Below are positions 7,145-16,089 of a DNA stretch of 41,146 bases, piece after piece (position 1 is the first letter of the stretch; each line of letters begins with the position of its first letter). Position numbers and translations under genes: made by a program. The DNA is taken from positions 1 to 41,146 of the forward strand of contig NZ_JAEMUW010000037.1 of NCBI RefSeq assembly GCF_016598485.1, in the 5' to 3' direction. A model generated the notes under the pieces. It was not told the origin of the DNA. It was given only the letters and a program-made list of their open reading frames with translations, and did no database searches. Origin of the DNA: Micromonospora coerulea (GTDB lineage: Bacteria > Actinomycetota > Actinomycetes > Mycobacteriales > Micromonosporaceae).

Positions 7145-8113
7145 ATGAAGGGTTTGGTGGAGGTGTCGAGCGCGGTTGACCTGCGCCGGCTTGGCGTCGG
7201 GCTCCGTGATGACGCGGTGGTGCAGTTCAGCCGGCCGCTCGCCGAGCCGGACTACAGATCACTTGCCGCGTTCCTGACCGACCACCCAACGGTCACCCTC
7301 CGCGTGTACGGCTCCGACGAGGACCTGGCCGGGCTGCGGTTCCTGCGCTGGTTCCCCCGCCTGCGTCGCTTCAGCGTCGCCGGCCTCTATCACCTGGCGG
7401 ACCTGGCCCCGCTGCACCAGCTGAGCCCTGATGTGGAGGCCCTTGACGTTGGAGAGAGCCGGAAGCTTCTCGACCTCACGCCCGTGGCCGCGTTCCGCGG
7501 TCTTCGCCGGCTGCGGGTCGTCGCTCACCGGCGCGGCCTTGCGGACCTCCTCGCCGCCAATCCCGGCCTACAGGGACTCGCGTTGTGGCGGCTTGCCGTC
7601 GACCGCGTCGTTCCCGATGTCGTTCTGCCTCGACTGCAGTCATTGGCGTTGACTCTCGGCTCGCTCACGGCCGCTGAGTGGCTCACCCGGATTCCCTCCC
7701 TCCGGTACCTCGCGCTCCGCACGGTGCGCAAGCTGACCGATCTCGCCGTGGTGACGCGTCTGCCGGCGCTGCAGTGGCTGTGGTTGGACGCCCTCCCTGT
7801 TGATCGGCTTCCCGACCTCAGCTCCTGCGCCGCGCTCCTGCGCGTCGACTGCACGGCCATGCGGCACCTTCGCCACCCGGCCGCTGTCCGCGGCCTCGCG
7901 GCCGCGCCACGGCTGCAGGATTTGATGGTCACCGAGTCGCTGCTGCCGGTAGAGGCGTTCACACCCTTCGTCGGCCACCCCACCCTCGAACACGTCGGCG
8001 TGGGTTTGGACAGTGAGCGCCGCAACCGCGAGGCCGGGCGCCTGTTGGCGCGGACACCGCCTCGCTCCGACACGGCAATCGCCGCAGCGTACGGCCTTCT
8101 CCGCATGCTCTAG
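7145..8113 (+). CDS. Leucine-rich-repeat-like protein
   Basis: A 322-residue cytoplasmic protein with repeated leucine-rich units of about 22-25 residues, such as LRFLRWFPRLRRFSVAGLYHL, LTPVAAFRGLRRLRVVA, LQSLALTLGSL and LPALQWLWLDALPVDRLPDL. Leucine-rich repeats form a curved protein-binding surface. There is no signal peptide, membrane segment or attached catalytic domain, so the partner is unknown. The start ATG 7145 is chosen because the fold begins soon after; the ribosome-binding site is weak. It is divergent from lsr2, and the 128-bp gap between them must hold both promoters. Confidence 0.75.
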   Translation: MKGLVEVSSAVDLRRLGVGLRDDAVVQFSRPLAEPDYRSLAAFLTDHPTVTLRVYGSDEDLAGLRFLRWFPRLRRFSVAGLYHLADLAPLHQLSPDVEALDVGESRKLLDLTPVAAFRGLRRLRVVAHRRGLADLLAANPGLQGLALWRLAVDRVVPDVVLPRLQSLALTLGSLTAAEWLTRIPSLRYLALRTVRKLTDLAVVTRLPALQWLWLDALPVDRLPDLSSCAALLRVDCTAMRHLRHPAAVRGLAAAPRLQDLMVTESLLPVEAFTPFVGHPTLEHVGVGLDSERRNREAGRLLARTPPRSDTAIAAAYGLLRML

Positions 8114-8253
8114 CCTCAGCCGCTGGATGGACGGGCGTGCGGGTGGAGACCACGCTGATCATGGGACAGCTGCGGTCATCGGATTCGTACCGGTCGGCAC
8201 CGGGTTGTGCGCCCGCGTGCGTCTGGGCCTCGGACAGTAGGCGGCCCGGCAGG

Positions 8254-8907
8254 TTAGGTTGGCGGTTCGACCTCGGTGATGCGGGTGCGGAGTTGTTGTT
8301 CGGCCGCATCCAGGGCGGTCCAGAGGTCGAACCATGCCCGGCTGCGGGCACGCGCGCCGGATTCAAGACCGACGACGGCGATGCTGTGGACGCCCCACAG
8401 GATGTCGTAGCGACCGGACGGTGAGTCGACACCAATGGCGAAAGACGCGGCCAGGGCGGCACGAGTAACGATCAGGCTGTTCGGGTCATCGGGGGCAGGC
8501 CGTCCAGCGGTGAGGTGCCGCGGCTCCTCGGTGATCTTCATCCACCGCACGGTTGCTCCCGGTACCTGCTGATCGATGATCTCGGCCACGGATCCTCGGA
8601 TCGTCGCAGCCGGATCGTGTCCGAGCCAGTCGAGCCAATGATCGGTGGCGATGAGCTTGGTGAAGTCGTCCCGGGCAGGCCCGTAGCTCGGGTTGGGCTG
8701 GAACTCACCGGTGAGCTGGCCGGTGGCGTCGACCTTCCACATGCCTCGAACGGCTTCGCCGGGGATGTAACCGTTTGGGTCACTGATCAGCGTGCGGTCG
8801 ATCTCGGCAACTGAACCTCCCGGGTGCCGCGCTGCCTCCGCGATGAGCCCGGTTGGCGGCGTCGCGCGTCGCCCGGGTTCGTCGCCGGGTTCTGTGGGTG
8901 TAGTCAT
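8254..8907 (-). CDS. Hypothetical protein, 217 residues
   Basis: I do not recognise the family. The protein begins with a polar, proline-rich stretch and has a soluble, mixed composition with motifs such as DPNGYIPGEAVRGMWKVDATG and DHWLDWLGHDP, and a C-terminal helix with WFDLWTALDAAEQQLRTRI. No membrane segment or signal is seen. I chose ATG 8907 because AGGA lies 8 nt upstream; the open frame runs up to 9156, but that part would overlap the start of the lipoprotein gene and has poor composition. It converges with the leucine-rich-repeat gene. Confidence 0.65.
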   Translation of the reverse strand: MTTPTEPGDEPGRRATPPTGLIAEAARHPGGSVAEIDRTLISDPNGYIPGEAVRGMWKVDATGQLTGEFQPNPSYGPARDDFTKLIATDHWLDWLGHDPAATIRGSVAEIIDQQVPGATVRWMKITEEPRHLTAGRPAPDDPNSLIVTRAALAASFAIGVDSPSGRYDILWGVHSIAVVGLESGARARSRAWFDLWTALDAAEQQLRTRITEVEPPT

Positions 8908-9026
8908 GATCACCATCCTGTGAGTCTTGCCGTCGACGCCGTCACCAGCGCAGAGTCGCCAGCTGCTCGGCGCGGCAGGTGAGCCTGTGGGGTATCGAGG
9001 CGTGTCGCGGCAGTACCGTGCGCGCC

Positions 9027-9494
9027 ATGATCCGCAACGCCATGATCGTAATGCCTCTTCTCGCTCTGCCTCTGACCGCTTGCGCGGGCAACGCCGACAA
9101 GCCAGACGCCGCTGCGTCCTCGACATCCGCGGCTCCTTCCGCGACCGCGTCGTCAAGTGCCGCTGCCAACCCGACCGCTCAAGCGCCTGCCGGGCAGGAG
9201 GAGCTTCGCCAGGCGGTGGTGGCGTACTCGGACGCCTTCCTCGACGCGAAGCCCACGGTCGGGTACGACCTGTTCTCGGCTAGGTGCAAGGAGCGCGTGA
9301 CCCTCAGCGAGTTCACCGGCATGTTGACTGCGGCCAAGCAGATGTATGGCAAGGCGATGCCGCTCAAGACCTTTGATGCAGAGGTTTCGGGTGATCTCGC
9401 TCGAGTGACCTACACGTACGACGTGCCTGCGCTGAACCAGACCAAGGAGCCGTGGGTGCGGGAAGACGGCAAGTGGAAGCAGGACGACTGCTAG
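9027..9494 (+). CDS. Small secreted lipoprotein, unknown function
   Basis: A 155-residue putative lipoprotein. The signal peptide MIRNAMIVMPLLALPLTAC ends in a lipobox with Cys19 as the likely acylated residue. A Ser/Ala/Thr-rich linker of about 40 residues follows, then a globular domain (about 58-155) with EELRQAVVAYSDAFLDAK and the closing EPWVREDGKWKQDDC. That arrangement recalls small DUF4878/NTF2-like lipoproteins of actinobacteria, but I cannot confirm the family. It would be anchored to the outer face of the membrane. The start ATG 9027 has only a weak Shine-Dalgarno. It is divergent from the hypothetical gene at 8907. Confidence 0.75.
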   Translation: MIRNAMIVMPLLALPLTACAGNADKPDAAASSTSAAPSATASSSAAANPTAQAPAGQEELRQAVVAYSDAFLDAKPTVGYDLFSARCKERVTLSEFTGMLTAAKQMYGKAMPLKTFDAEVSGDLARVTYTYDVPALNQTKEPWVREDGKWKQDDC

Positions 9495-9517
9495 GAAAAC
9501 GAGCGGCGAGCGCTCCA

Positions 9518-9533
9518 CCTGGGGTGCCCCAGG
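9518..9533. terminator. Short palindrome, possible terminator
   Basis: CCTGGGG-TG-CCCCAGG lies 23 bp after the lipoprotein stop codon. It could form a small hairpin (6-bp stem with a 4-nt loop). Support is by position only. Confidence 0.35.
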
Positions 9534-10466
9534 AGGTCTATGAGCTACTCGCAGCGGTCTTCGGAGCCTCGCCCGTATGGCTCGCAGCAGTCGGGTCGGT
9601 GGTGGTACACGCGCAGGTCCCGTCCGTGCCGGTGTTCCACCGCCGGCGTGATCTCGTACAGGCAGGCTCTCCACACAACAGTCTCCCCGCCTCCCGGGGC
9701 GACCTGACCGTCGCCTGGCCCGCCCCGCAGCAGCACATCCACCCGCTTGAGGGTATGTGGCCTTCGGGCAGGGAGTGTGCAGTACGAGCGCTCGCCTCCC
9801 GGGTGGGAAAGGCTGTGAGGCAGGTTCGGCCTCATCGGCTCCGGCCCCTGCGGGGTCCAGGAGGCAGCCGGTCCCCAAGCCGTGTCATTGGCGCGGGGAC
9901 CGGTTGTCGGTGGCCTGCGGCAGCAGCTGCTCCACCTGCGCGTGGCCGTGGCCAGCAGCCGGGCGGGGGCCTCGCCGACTGGATCACCTTCGTCGTCGAG
10001 CCCGTGGACGCGCCACACTGCGGGCCCGAGCTGTGGACAACGTGGGCGGCTGGGGAAAACGCCCTGATCATGGTCGAATCTGCTAGCGCCCCTGGGATGC
10101 CCGGTTGTCGCCGAGCTTGCGGACGAGGTTCCACGAGCGGGTAGCGCCCGAACTACCAGGCGGTCCGTCGCGGCCTGCTGCTGACGTCACGGCGGGGGAG
10201 TGGCTGACCGTGGGCGGTCCACGCAGGTTGCCGATCCTCTGAGGTGGGTGGGGGTGAGGGCGGGGTGCAGGTGGCCCGAGGCGCTGCAGGCGGCGACGTG
10301 ATCAGCGTCCTTCCTCGCTGGCTGGTTCGAGCGCCATTTGATGCCACGAGCCCGGGGTTGGATTCGTTGTCGCGGATCTCCGCACGAGACGGCCTCTTTC
10401 GTACCCAAGATGACGTGGGGGGCGAATGATGAGAGTCGTTCACGGTCAGCGTGGGTGGGACTGGAG
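9534..10466. other. Gene-poor stretch of about 930 bp
   Basis: No gene is supported. The best candidate is a minus-strand frame at 9545-10018 whose end (TVVWRACLYEITPAVEHRHG) is protein-like, but it lacks a clear start or ribosome-binding site and its first half is poor. Near 10058-10088 there is a second copy of the short repeat seen at 2-32. The rest looks like decayed sequence. Confidence 0.4.
10058..10088 (+). repeat. Short dispersed repeat, copy B
   Basis: This is the counterpart of 2-32. It is preceded by GGCTGGGGA and contains the palindromic core TGATCA. The ATG within it (10071) opens a 24-codon frame ending at TAG 10143. Confidence 0.6.
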
Positions 10467-11534
10467 GTGAGCGCCGCCCGTCCGCGGGCCAGCGCGGCGG
10501 CACCGGTGTTGCGTCGGCCGGTCGCGCCGATGCTCGCGGCGCCGGTCGACGCGGTGCCGGAGGGCCCCGGCCTGGTGCACGAGCCGAAGTGGGACGGGTG
10601 GCGGGGGATCGCTTTCCGCGAGACCGGCGGGGTGTATCTCCAGTCGCGGGCTGGCCGGAATCTGACTACCTACTTCCCGGACATCACCCGCGCGATCCGG
10701 GCGGCCATTCCGCCGGGCGTGGTCCTCGACGGTGAGCTGATCGTCTGGGAGCGTGGCCGAACCAACTTCGCGCAGCTGCAGCGACGTGTCACCGCCGGCC
10801 GCGGCCTGCTGCGTATGGCACGGGAGTGCCCCGCCCACTACGTGCTGTTCGATCTGCTTGCGGACGCCGGCGGACAGGTGATCCTGGACCTGCCGCTGTC
10901 GCAGCGCCGGGCCCGGCTGGAGCAGCTGCTCGTCGACGCGCCGGCGCAGCTCACGCTGACTCCGCAGACGGCCGACATGCGGCAGGTGTCGGACTGGTTG
11001 GTGAACTGGACTGTGGCGGTGGGCATCGAGGGTGTGGTGAGCAAGCGCGTGGGCGGTCGGTACGAGCCCGGCCGGCGAGGCTGGTCGAAGTTCCGGACCC
11101 GGATCGTCACGGAGGCCATCGTCGGTGGGGTGACCGGCAGCATCAGCCGTCCGGAAACGGTGCTGCTCGGCCGATTCGACCGGCGGGGACGGCTGCGATA
11201 CACCGGCCGCACCCACTCGCTGACCGCCCACCAGGCCGTGGAGCTGGCGTCGCTGCTCGTGCCGCCGCGGATGCCGCGCCGCGGCGCGGTTGCCCACCCG
11301 TGGCCGGAGCCGCTGCCCGCGTCGTGGTCCGGGCAGCTGGACCGGCCCGAGCCGCTGCGGTACGTGCAGGTGGAGCCGACCATGGTGGCGGAAATCGACG
11401 CCGACGTGGCGTTCGAGCACCAGCGGTGGCGCCACCGGGTGCGGTACGCCAGGGCCCGGCCGGACATGTCGGTCTACGACGTGCCGCTGCTCCTCGGCGA
11501 CGGCGAAGACCCGTTCGGGACGCCGATCGGCTGA
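10467..11534 (+). CDS. ATP-dependent DNA ligase, LigC-like
   Basis: A 355-residue ATP-dependent DNA ligase. Adenylation motif I is EPKWDGWR, with the predicted nucleotidyl lysine at about residue 41. Downstream are LDGELIVW (motif III-like), YVLFDLL, EGVVSKR (motif IV) and WSKFRTR (motif V), followed by an OB-fold domain. Size and layout match stand-alone LigC-type ligases, which help repair nicks and double-strand breaks alongside Ku/LigD. The start is uncertain: I choose GTG 10467 because the conserved part begins about 20 residues on, but GTG 10455 and ATG 10410 are in frame. The next gene, a nuclease, converges on it. Confidence 0.85.
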   Translation: MSAARPRASAAAPVLRRPVAPMLAAPVDAVPEGPGLVHEPKWDGWRGIAFRETGGVYLQSRAGRNLTTYFPDITRAIRAAIPPGVVLDGELIVWERGRTNFAQLQRRVTAGRGLLRMARECPAHYVLFDLLADAGGQVILDLPLSQRRARLEQLLVDAPAQLTLTPQTADMRQVSDWLVNWTVAVGIEGVVSKRVGGRYEPGRRGWSKFRTRIVTEAIVGGVTGSISRPETVLLGRFDRRGRLRYTGRTHSLTAHQAVELASLLVPPRMPRRGAVAHPWPEPLPASWSGQLDRPEPLRYVQVEPTMVAEIDADVAFEHQRWRHRVRYARARPDMSVYDVPLLLGDGEDPFGTPIG

Positions 11535-11636
11535 CGGGCGGAACCGGCAACGGTCCAGGGCTTGCAGGCTCCACACCCTCAGTCACCCAGGTTGAGGACA
11601 GCCGTCTATGCCCTCGGCGACCGCCGGCCGTCCGTT

Positions 11637-12584
11637 CTACGGCCCGGTGAAGCGAGCGATGACCGGTGCGTGGTCCGGAACGATCGCGGCCTGGCGGCTT
11701 CGGGTGGACGCGCCGATCGAGGTGATGTCGTCGACCAGGGAGTCGATGCTGATCAGGCGCAGTTGGAGGTCGCGGGTGGCGAGGATGTGGTCGATGAGCT
11801 CTCCCCGGCCTTGGTAGATGCGTGAGTAGGCGCGGGCGGGGGGCAGGCGGCGTCCGAGGTTGTACAACCGGACCGCGTCGCCCTTGTCGGGGCGGTGAAC
11901 ATCCCCGTCGGCGGGTCCCTCGAGCAGGACGGTGGTGACGGCGTCGGGTCCGTCGTTGAGGTCCCCGCACAGGATCGTCGGCGTACCAGGCTGTCCGTTG
12001 ACAGCGGCTTCGGCGAGGACGTCGTTGAGGTGGACGCGCAGGGCGACGGCTTCGGCGGTGCGGCGCAGCAGGGCGTAGCCGGCGCCGCGGGCGCGTTCGT
12101 TTTCGTTGCGGGGGTAGCGTCGTCCGCCCGGGTAGGTGAGCAGCTTGCTCTTGAGGTGAGCAGTCAGCAGCCGCAGGCCGGGGCGGCCGCAGTCGACGTG
12201 GACCTGAACCGCTCCGCGGCCCAGGTGCGTGAGCGTGTCGCCGTCGATGTCGGGGACCGCCGGCATGCCGGACTGGGGCAGCGCGGTGATCTGCGCTTCC
12301 TCGGTGAGGGCGTGCCGGGCGAGGACGGCGACCCGGATTCCACGGCGGTCCGGGTGGGTGGACACGACCGCCTGCCAGGGATCGCCGAGGGCGGCCCGGA
12401 GATCGTCAGCGGCCGCCGGTGAGCCGACCTCTTGCAGCGCGACGACGTCGGCGCCGGTGCCGGAGATGAGCCCGGCGAGATAGGCGAGCTTCGCGGCGTA
12501 GGTGTCCGCGGCTGAGGGGTCGGTGTCGTGGGGCCGGAACAGGTTTTCCACGTTCCAGGTCATGACGATCAGGTCGTTGGCCAC
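11637..12584 (-). CDS. Endonuclease/exonuclease/phosphatase (EEP) family protein
   Basis: A 315-residue member of the DNase I/exonuclease III fold family. All main motifs are visible: TWNVENLF near residue 9, LQEV with the metal-binding Glu, AHLKSK, GDLNDGPDA, ELIDHIL and PDHAPVIARF at the C-terminus with the catalytic Asp-His. Such enzymes hydrolyse phosphodiester bonds in DNA, RNA or small molecules using Mg2+. There is no signal peptide, so it is probably cytoplasmic. I prefer GTG 12584 because GGGAG lies 6 nt upstream; ATG 12599 is also in frame with a poorer site. It converges on the DNA ligase, which fits a DNA-repair role, but the substrate is not shown. Confidence 0.85.
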   Translation of the reverse strand: MANDLIVMTWNVENLFRPHDTDPSAADTYAAKLAYLAGLISGTGADVVALQEVGSPAAADDLRAALGDPWQAVVSTHPDRRGIRVAVLARHALTEEAQITALPQSGMPAVPDIDGDTLTHLGRGAVQVHVDCGRPGLRLLTAHLKSKLLTYPGGRRYPRNENERARGAGYALLRRTAEAVALRVHLNDVLAEAAVNGQPGTPTILCGDLNDGPDAVTTVLLEGPADGDVHRPDKGDAVRLYNLGRRLPPARAYSRIYQGRGELIDHILATRDLQLRLISIDSLVDDITSIGASTRSRQAAIVPDHAPVIARFTGP

Positions 12585-12854
12585 CGTCGCTCCCTGCATA
12601 CAGGTCCGCTACCAGCCTCAACGCCGCACTGTAGGCCGCCGGGAGAGCCTGGACTGCCGCTACGTCGCCATGCCGACAGCCACGAACAGGCCGGCTACGT
12701 GAGGGCCGTCCTGGTCCTGACGGCGTGGTGCGGGGGACCGGTGTATGGAAATCAGTCTTCGCGGAAGCGTCTCCACCCCTTCACAAGGACGACCTTCGAT
12801 GGACATGATCGTTGGAGATGGTCGCTGTCCACCACGGTTGCCCAGGAGGCCCCC

Positions 12855-13526
12855 ATGCGAGACACCCAACTCTCCACCCGATCCCCATGGCGGGGACGTA
12901 TCGCCGCGACGGTCGTCGCCGCGCTGGCCGGCGCGTGCCTGGTGGCCGTGAACGCGCAACCAGCCATGGCCACGCCTCCGGGAATCCCCTCCAAGTCGAC
13001 CGCCCAGTCGCAGCTCAACGCCCTGACGGTGGCGGCGCAGGGTTCGACCACCGGCTACTCCCGCGACCTGTTCCCGCACTGGATCACCATCAGCGGCACC
13101 TGCAACACCCGCGAGACCGTCCTCAAGCGCGACGGCACCTCCGTCGTGGTCGACAGCTCCTGCGCGGCCACCTCCGGCCGCTGGTACAGCCCCTACGACG
13201 GCGCCACCTGGTACGCCGCCTCCGACGTCGACATCGACCACGTCGTGCCCCTGGCCGAGGCATGGCGCTCCGGCGCCAACTCCTGGACCACCAGCCGCCG
13301 GCAGAGCTTCGCCAACGACCTCACCCGCCCCCAGCTGATCGCCGTCACCGACAACGTCAACCAGGCCAAGGGCGACCAGGACCCGTCGACCTGGCAGCCG
13401 CCGCTGTCGTCGTACCGGTGCACCTACAGCAAGATGTGGATCACCGTGAAGTACAGCTGGGCCCTGACCCTGCAGTCGTCCGAGAAGTCCGCGCTGCAGA
13501 GCATGCTCAACACCTGCAGCTCCTGA
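12855..13526 (+). CDS. Secreted HNH endonuclease family protein (DUF1524/GmrSD C-terminal-like)
   Basis: A 223-residue protein with a signal peptide (twin Arg at 13/15, hydrophobic core about 16-33, likely cleavage after AMA at 37-39). The mature part carries the HNH-type signature VDIDHVVPLAEAW near 125-137 and the downstream NVNQAKGDQDPSTWQPP around 167-183, both typical of the DUF1524 metal-dependent nuclease family found in many actinobacterial exported proteins. It would cut DNA outside the cell, for nutrition, DNA processing or competition. ATG 12855 has a strong AGGAGG at 12844-12849. It is divergent from the EEP nuclease and ends in a strong hairpin. Confidence 0.9.
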   Translation: MRDTQLSTRSPWRGRIAATVVAALAGACLVAVNAQPAMATPPGIPSKSTAQSQLNALTVAAQGSTTGYSRDLFPHWITISGTCNTRETVLKRDGTSVVVDSSCAATSGRWYSPYDGATWYAASDVDIDHVVPLAEAWRSGANSWTTSRRQSFANDLTRPQLIAVTDNVNQAKGDQDPSTWQPPLSSYRCTYSKMWITVKYSWALTLQSSEKSALQSMLNTCSS

Positions 13527-13538
13527 AATGCGTGGATC

Positions 13539-13580
13539 CGGCCGGCGGCACCGCCCTATGGGACGGGACCGCCGGCCGGG
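13539..13580. terminator. Hairpin terminator between convergent genes
   Basis: An 11-bp perfect stem, CCGGCCGGCGG (13539-13549) with 13570-13580, across a 20-nt loop. It lies 12 bp after the HNH gene and 10 bp from the end of the minus-strand small gene, so it probably serves both directions. Confidence 0.7.
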
Positions 13581-13590
13581 TCGTGAGCCG

Positions 13591-13857
13591 TCACTGAGGC
13601 GGGGACGAGGTGGCGTCGCCGGCTTGCTTGCGCCAACTGCCGCCAGCGTCGGCGGCGAGGAGACGCTGGACCAACGCGAGGGCCTCGGGCTCGGTGTCGA
13701 ACTCCCACCGCAGCACCCGGCCCGTCTCGGCGTCCCCGGCGCGGGCGACGACCTTCCATCGGACCTCGCGGGCCAGCCACACGTCGCGGCGGCCCAGGCG
13801 CCCCCAGATGCCGTTCCACCATCTTGCCGCCACGTCCTCCACCACGACATCGTACAA
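13591..13857 (-). CDS. Small hypothetical protein, 88 residues
   Basis: The family is not recognised. The composition is protein-like: an N-terminal part with WWNGIWGRLGRRDVWLAREV, then KVVARAGDAETGRVLRWEF and EALALVQRLLAADAGG, suggesting a small strand-helix domain. The only far-upstream start is TTG 13857; GTG codons at 13845 and 13842 are also possible. It lies 18 bp beyond the helicase stop codon on the same strand, so it is likely cotranscribed with it. Confidence 0.6.
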   Translation of the reverse strand: MYDVVVEDVAARWWNGIWGRLGRRDVWLAREVRWKVVARAGDAETGRVLRWEFDTEPEALALVQRLLAADAGGSWRKQAGDATSSPPQ

Positions 13858-13875
13858 GTGTTCGATTGGCCTGTG

Positions 13876-16089
13876 TCAGCTAAGTCGGTGGTCGAGGGCG
13901 GTGTGGCGGCGGCCGGCGCCGACGGTGCGCACGGCGGCGGCGAGGGCGCGGCGGGAGCCGACGAGGACGACGAGTTTCTTGGCGCGGGTGACGGCGGTGT
14001 AGAGCAGGTTGCGTTGCAGCATCATCCACGCGCTGGTGGTCAGGGGGATGACGACGGCGGGGTATTCGGAGCCTTGGGAGCGGTGGATGGTCATGGCGTA
14101 GGCGTGGGAGAGCTCGTCGAGCTCGTCGAAGTCGTAGTCGATGCTTTCGTCCTCGTCGGTGCGTACCGTCAGGGTCTGTTCGTCTGGAGAGAGGGCGGTG
14201 ACGATGCCGAGGGTGCCGTTGAAGACTCCGGCTTGGCCCTTGTCGTAGTTGTTGCGGATCTGGGTGACCTTGTCGCCGATGCGGAACACCCGCCCGCCCA
14301 TGCGCCGCTCGGGCTGGCCCTCGCGGTGGGGGGTGAGGCGCTGCTGGAGCAGGGTGTTGAGGGCGCCGGCGCCGGCGGGGCCGCGGTGCATGGGGGTGAG
14401 GACCTGCACGTCGCGGCGGGGGTCGAGCCCGAAGCGCGCCGGGATGCGGGTGCAGGCGACGTCGACGGTGAGCGCGGCGGTGGCGTCGGTGTCGTCGCAG
14501 GCGAACAGGAAGAAGTCCGGCAGGCCTTGCAGGAGGGGTGGGCGGCCGGCGTTGATGCGGTGGGCGTTGGTGACGACGCCGGACTGGGCGGCCTGGCGGA
14601 AGATCTGGGTCAGCCGTACCCGGGGGATCGCCGGGGCGGTGAGCAGGTCGCGCAGGACCTCGCCGGCGCCGACGGAGGGGAGTTGGTCGACGTCGCCGAC
14701 GAGGAGCAGGTGCGCGCCGGGTGGGACGGCTTTGACGAGTTTGTTGGCCAGGATCAGGTCGAGCATGGAGGCCTCGTCGACCACGAGCAGGTCCACGTCG
14801 AGGGGGTTGTCCCGGTCGTAGGAGGCGTCCCCGCCGGGGCGTAGCTGCAGCAGCCGGTGCACGGTGGCCGCGGGGTGGCCGGTGAGCTCGGACAGGCGTT
14901 TGGCGGCGCGTCCGGTCGGGGCGACGAGGGTGACCTTGGCTTTCTTGGCGGCGGCGAGTTCGACGATCGAGCGGACGGTGAAGCTCTTGCCGCAGCCCGG
15001 CCCCCCGGTGAGCACCGCCACCTTCGAGGTGACCGCGAGGCGCACGGCCTGTTCCTGTTCGGGGGCCAGGTCCGCGCCGGTGCGCGCCTTCAACCAGGCC
15101 AGGGCCTTGCCCCAGTCGACGCCTGCGAAGTGGGGCAGCCGGTCGGCCCGGTCGTTGAGCAGGCGCAGCAGGGAGCCGGCGAGGGACTGCTCGGCGCGGT
15201 GGAACGGCACCAGATACACCGCCTGCACCGGCTCTCCGTCGCCGCCGGGCAGCGTCTCGCGGACGACGCCCTCGTCGGCGACCAGGCTGTCGAGGCAGCC
15301 GGTGACGAGGTCGCCGGGCACGTCGAGGATCTTCGTGGCGTCGGCGACGAGCTGCGCGGCGGGCAAGTAGCAGTGGCCGCTGTCGGTGGCCTCGGACAGG
15401 GTGTACTGCAGGCCGGCCATGACCCGCTGCGGACTGTCCTGCGGGATGCCGACGGCCTGGGCGATGGTGTCGGCGGTCTTGAACCCGATACCCCACACGT
15501 CCGCCGCCAGCCGGTACGGCTCCTTCGTGACCACGCCGATGGACGCGTCGCCGTACTGCTTGAAGATCCGCACGGCGAGGGACGTCGACACCCCGACACC
15601 TTGCAGGAAGACCATCACCTCCTTGATGGCCTTCTGCTCCTCCCACGCCGCGGTGATCTTCGCGGTGCGCTTCGGCCCCAACCCGGGCACCTCCACCAGG
15701 CGGGCCGGCTCCTCCTCGATCACCCGCAGGGTGTCCAGGCCGAAATGCGCCACGATCCGCTCGGCGAACACCGGACCGATGCCCTTCACGAGGCCGGAGC
15801 CGAGGTAGCGCTGGATGCCCTGGATCGTGGCCGGCAGGACCGTGGTGTAGGAGTCGACCTCGAACTGCCTGCCGTACTGCGGATGCGACGACCACCGCCC
15901 CGACAGGCGCAGGCTCTCCCCGGGCTGCGCACCCAACAGCGCACCCACCACGGTCAACAGGTCACTGCCGCGGTCGGTAGCCACCCGGGCGACGGTGTAG
16001 CCGGTCTCCTCGTTGACGTACGTCAACCGCTCCAACACCGCATCCAGGGTGGCCAGCGGGGAACGGGTGAGAGCAGACACGGCCACCAT
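13876..16089 (-). CDS. RecD2-like ATP-dependent DNA helicase (SF1B)
   Basis: A 737-residue superfamily 1B helicase, the usual length of RecD2, which acts without RecBC. An N-terminal OB-like region is followed by helix-hairpin-helix segments (VKGIGPVFAERI near 101 and VEVPGLGPKRT near 132). The helicase core has Walker A GGPGCGKS at 362-369, VAPTGRAAKRL at 389, VVDEASM at 436-442, GDVDQLPSVGAGEVL, TQIFRQ, and near the end HAYAMTIHRSQGSEYPAVV and LLYTAVTRAKK. It unwinds DNA 5' to 3' in repair. I chose ATG 16089 with GGGGGA 7 nt upstream; the frame extends to 16251 but runs into the insertion sequence, whose end is 45 bp upstream, so its promoter may have been altered. Confidence 0.93.
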   Translation of the reverse strand: MVAVSALTRSPLATLDAVLERLTYVNEETGYTVARVATDRGSDLLTVVGALLGAQPGESLRLSGRWSSHPQYGRQFEVDSYTTVLPATIQGIQRYLGSGLVKGIGPVFAERIVAHFGLDTLRVIEEEPARLVEVPGLGPKRTAKITAAWEEQKAIKEVMVFLQGVGVSTSLAVRIFKQYGDASIGVVTKEPYRLAADVWGIGFKTADTIAQAVGIPQDSPQRVMAGLQYTLSEATDSGHCYLPAAQLVADATKILDVPGDLVTGCLDSLVADEGVVRETLPGGDGEPVQAVYLVPFHRAEQSLAGSLLRLLNDRADRLPHFAGVDWGKALAWLKARTGADLAPEQEQAVRLAVTSKVAVLTGGPGCGKSFTVRSIVELAAAKKAKVTLVAPTGRAAKRLSELTGHPAATVHRLLQLRPGGDASYDRDNPLDVDLLVVDEASMLDLILANKLVKAVPPGAHLLLVGDVDQLPSVGAGEVLRDLLTAPAIPRVRLTQIFRQAAQSGVVTNAHRINAGRPPLLQGLPDFFLFACDDTDATAALTVDVACTRIPARFGLDPRRDVQVLTPMHRGPAGAGALNTLLQQRLTPHREGQPERRMGGRVFRIGDKVTQIRNNYDKGQAGVFNGTLGIVTALSPDEQTLTVRTDEDESIDYDFDELDELSHAYAMTIHRSQGSEYPAVVIPLTTSAWMMLQRNLLYTAVTRAKKLVVLVGSRRALAAAVRTVGAGRRHTALDHRLS

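Noticed and set aside
8908..9156. N-terminal extension of the 8254-8907 gene
   Set aside because: It would overlap the lipoprotein gene start and is Arg/Cys-rich. ATG 8907 has a better site.
9545..10018. Minus-strand 157-codon frame in the gene-poor stretch
   Set aside because: Only its last third looks like protein, and there is no ribosome-binding site. Support is too weak for a gene call.
10310..10400. tRNA-like GGTTCGAG...GGATTCG sequence
   Set aside because: No cloverleaf with paired acceptor and anticodon stems could be drawn.
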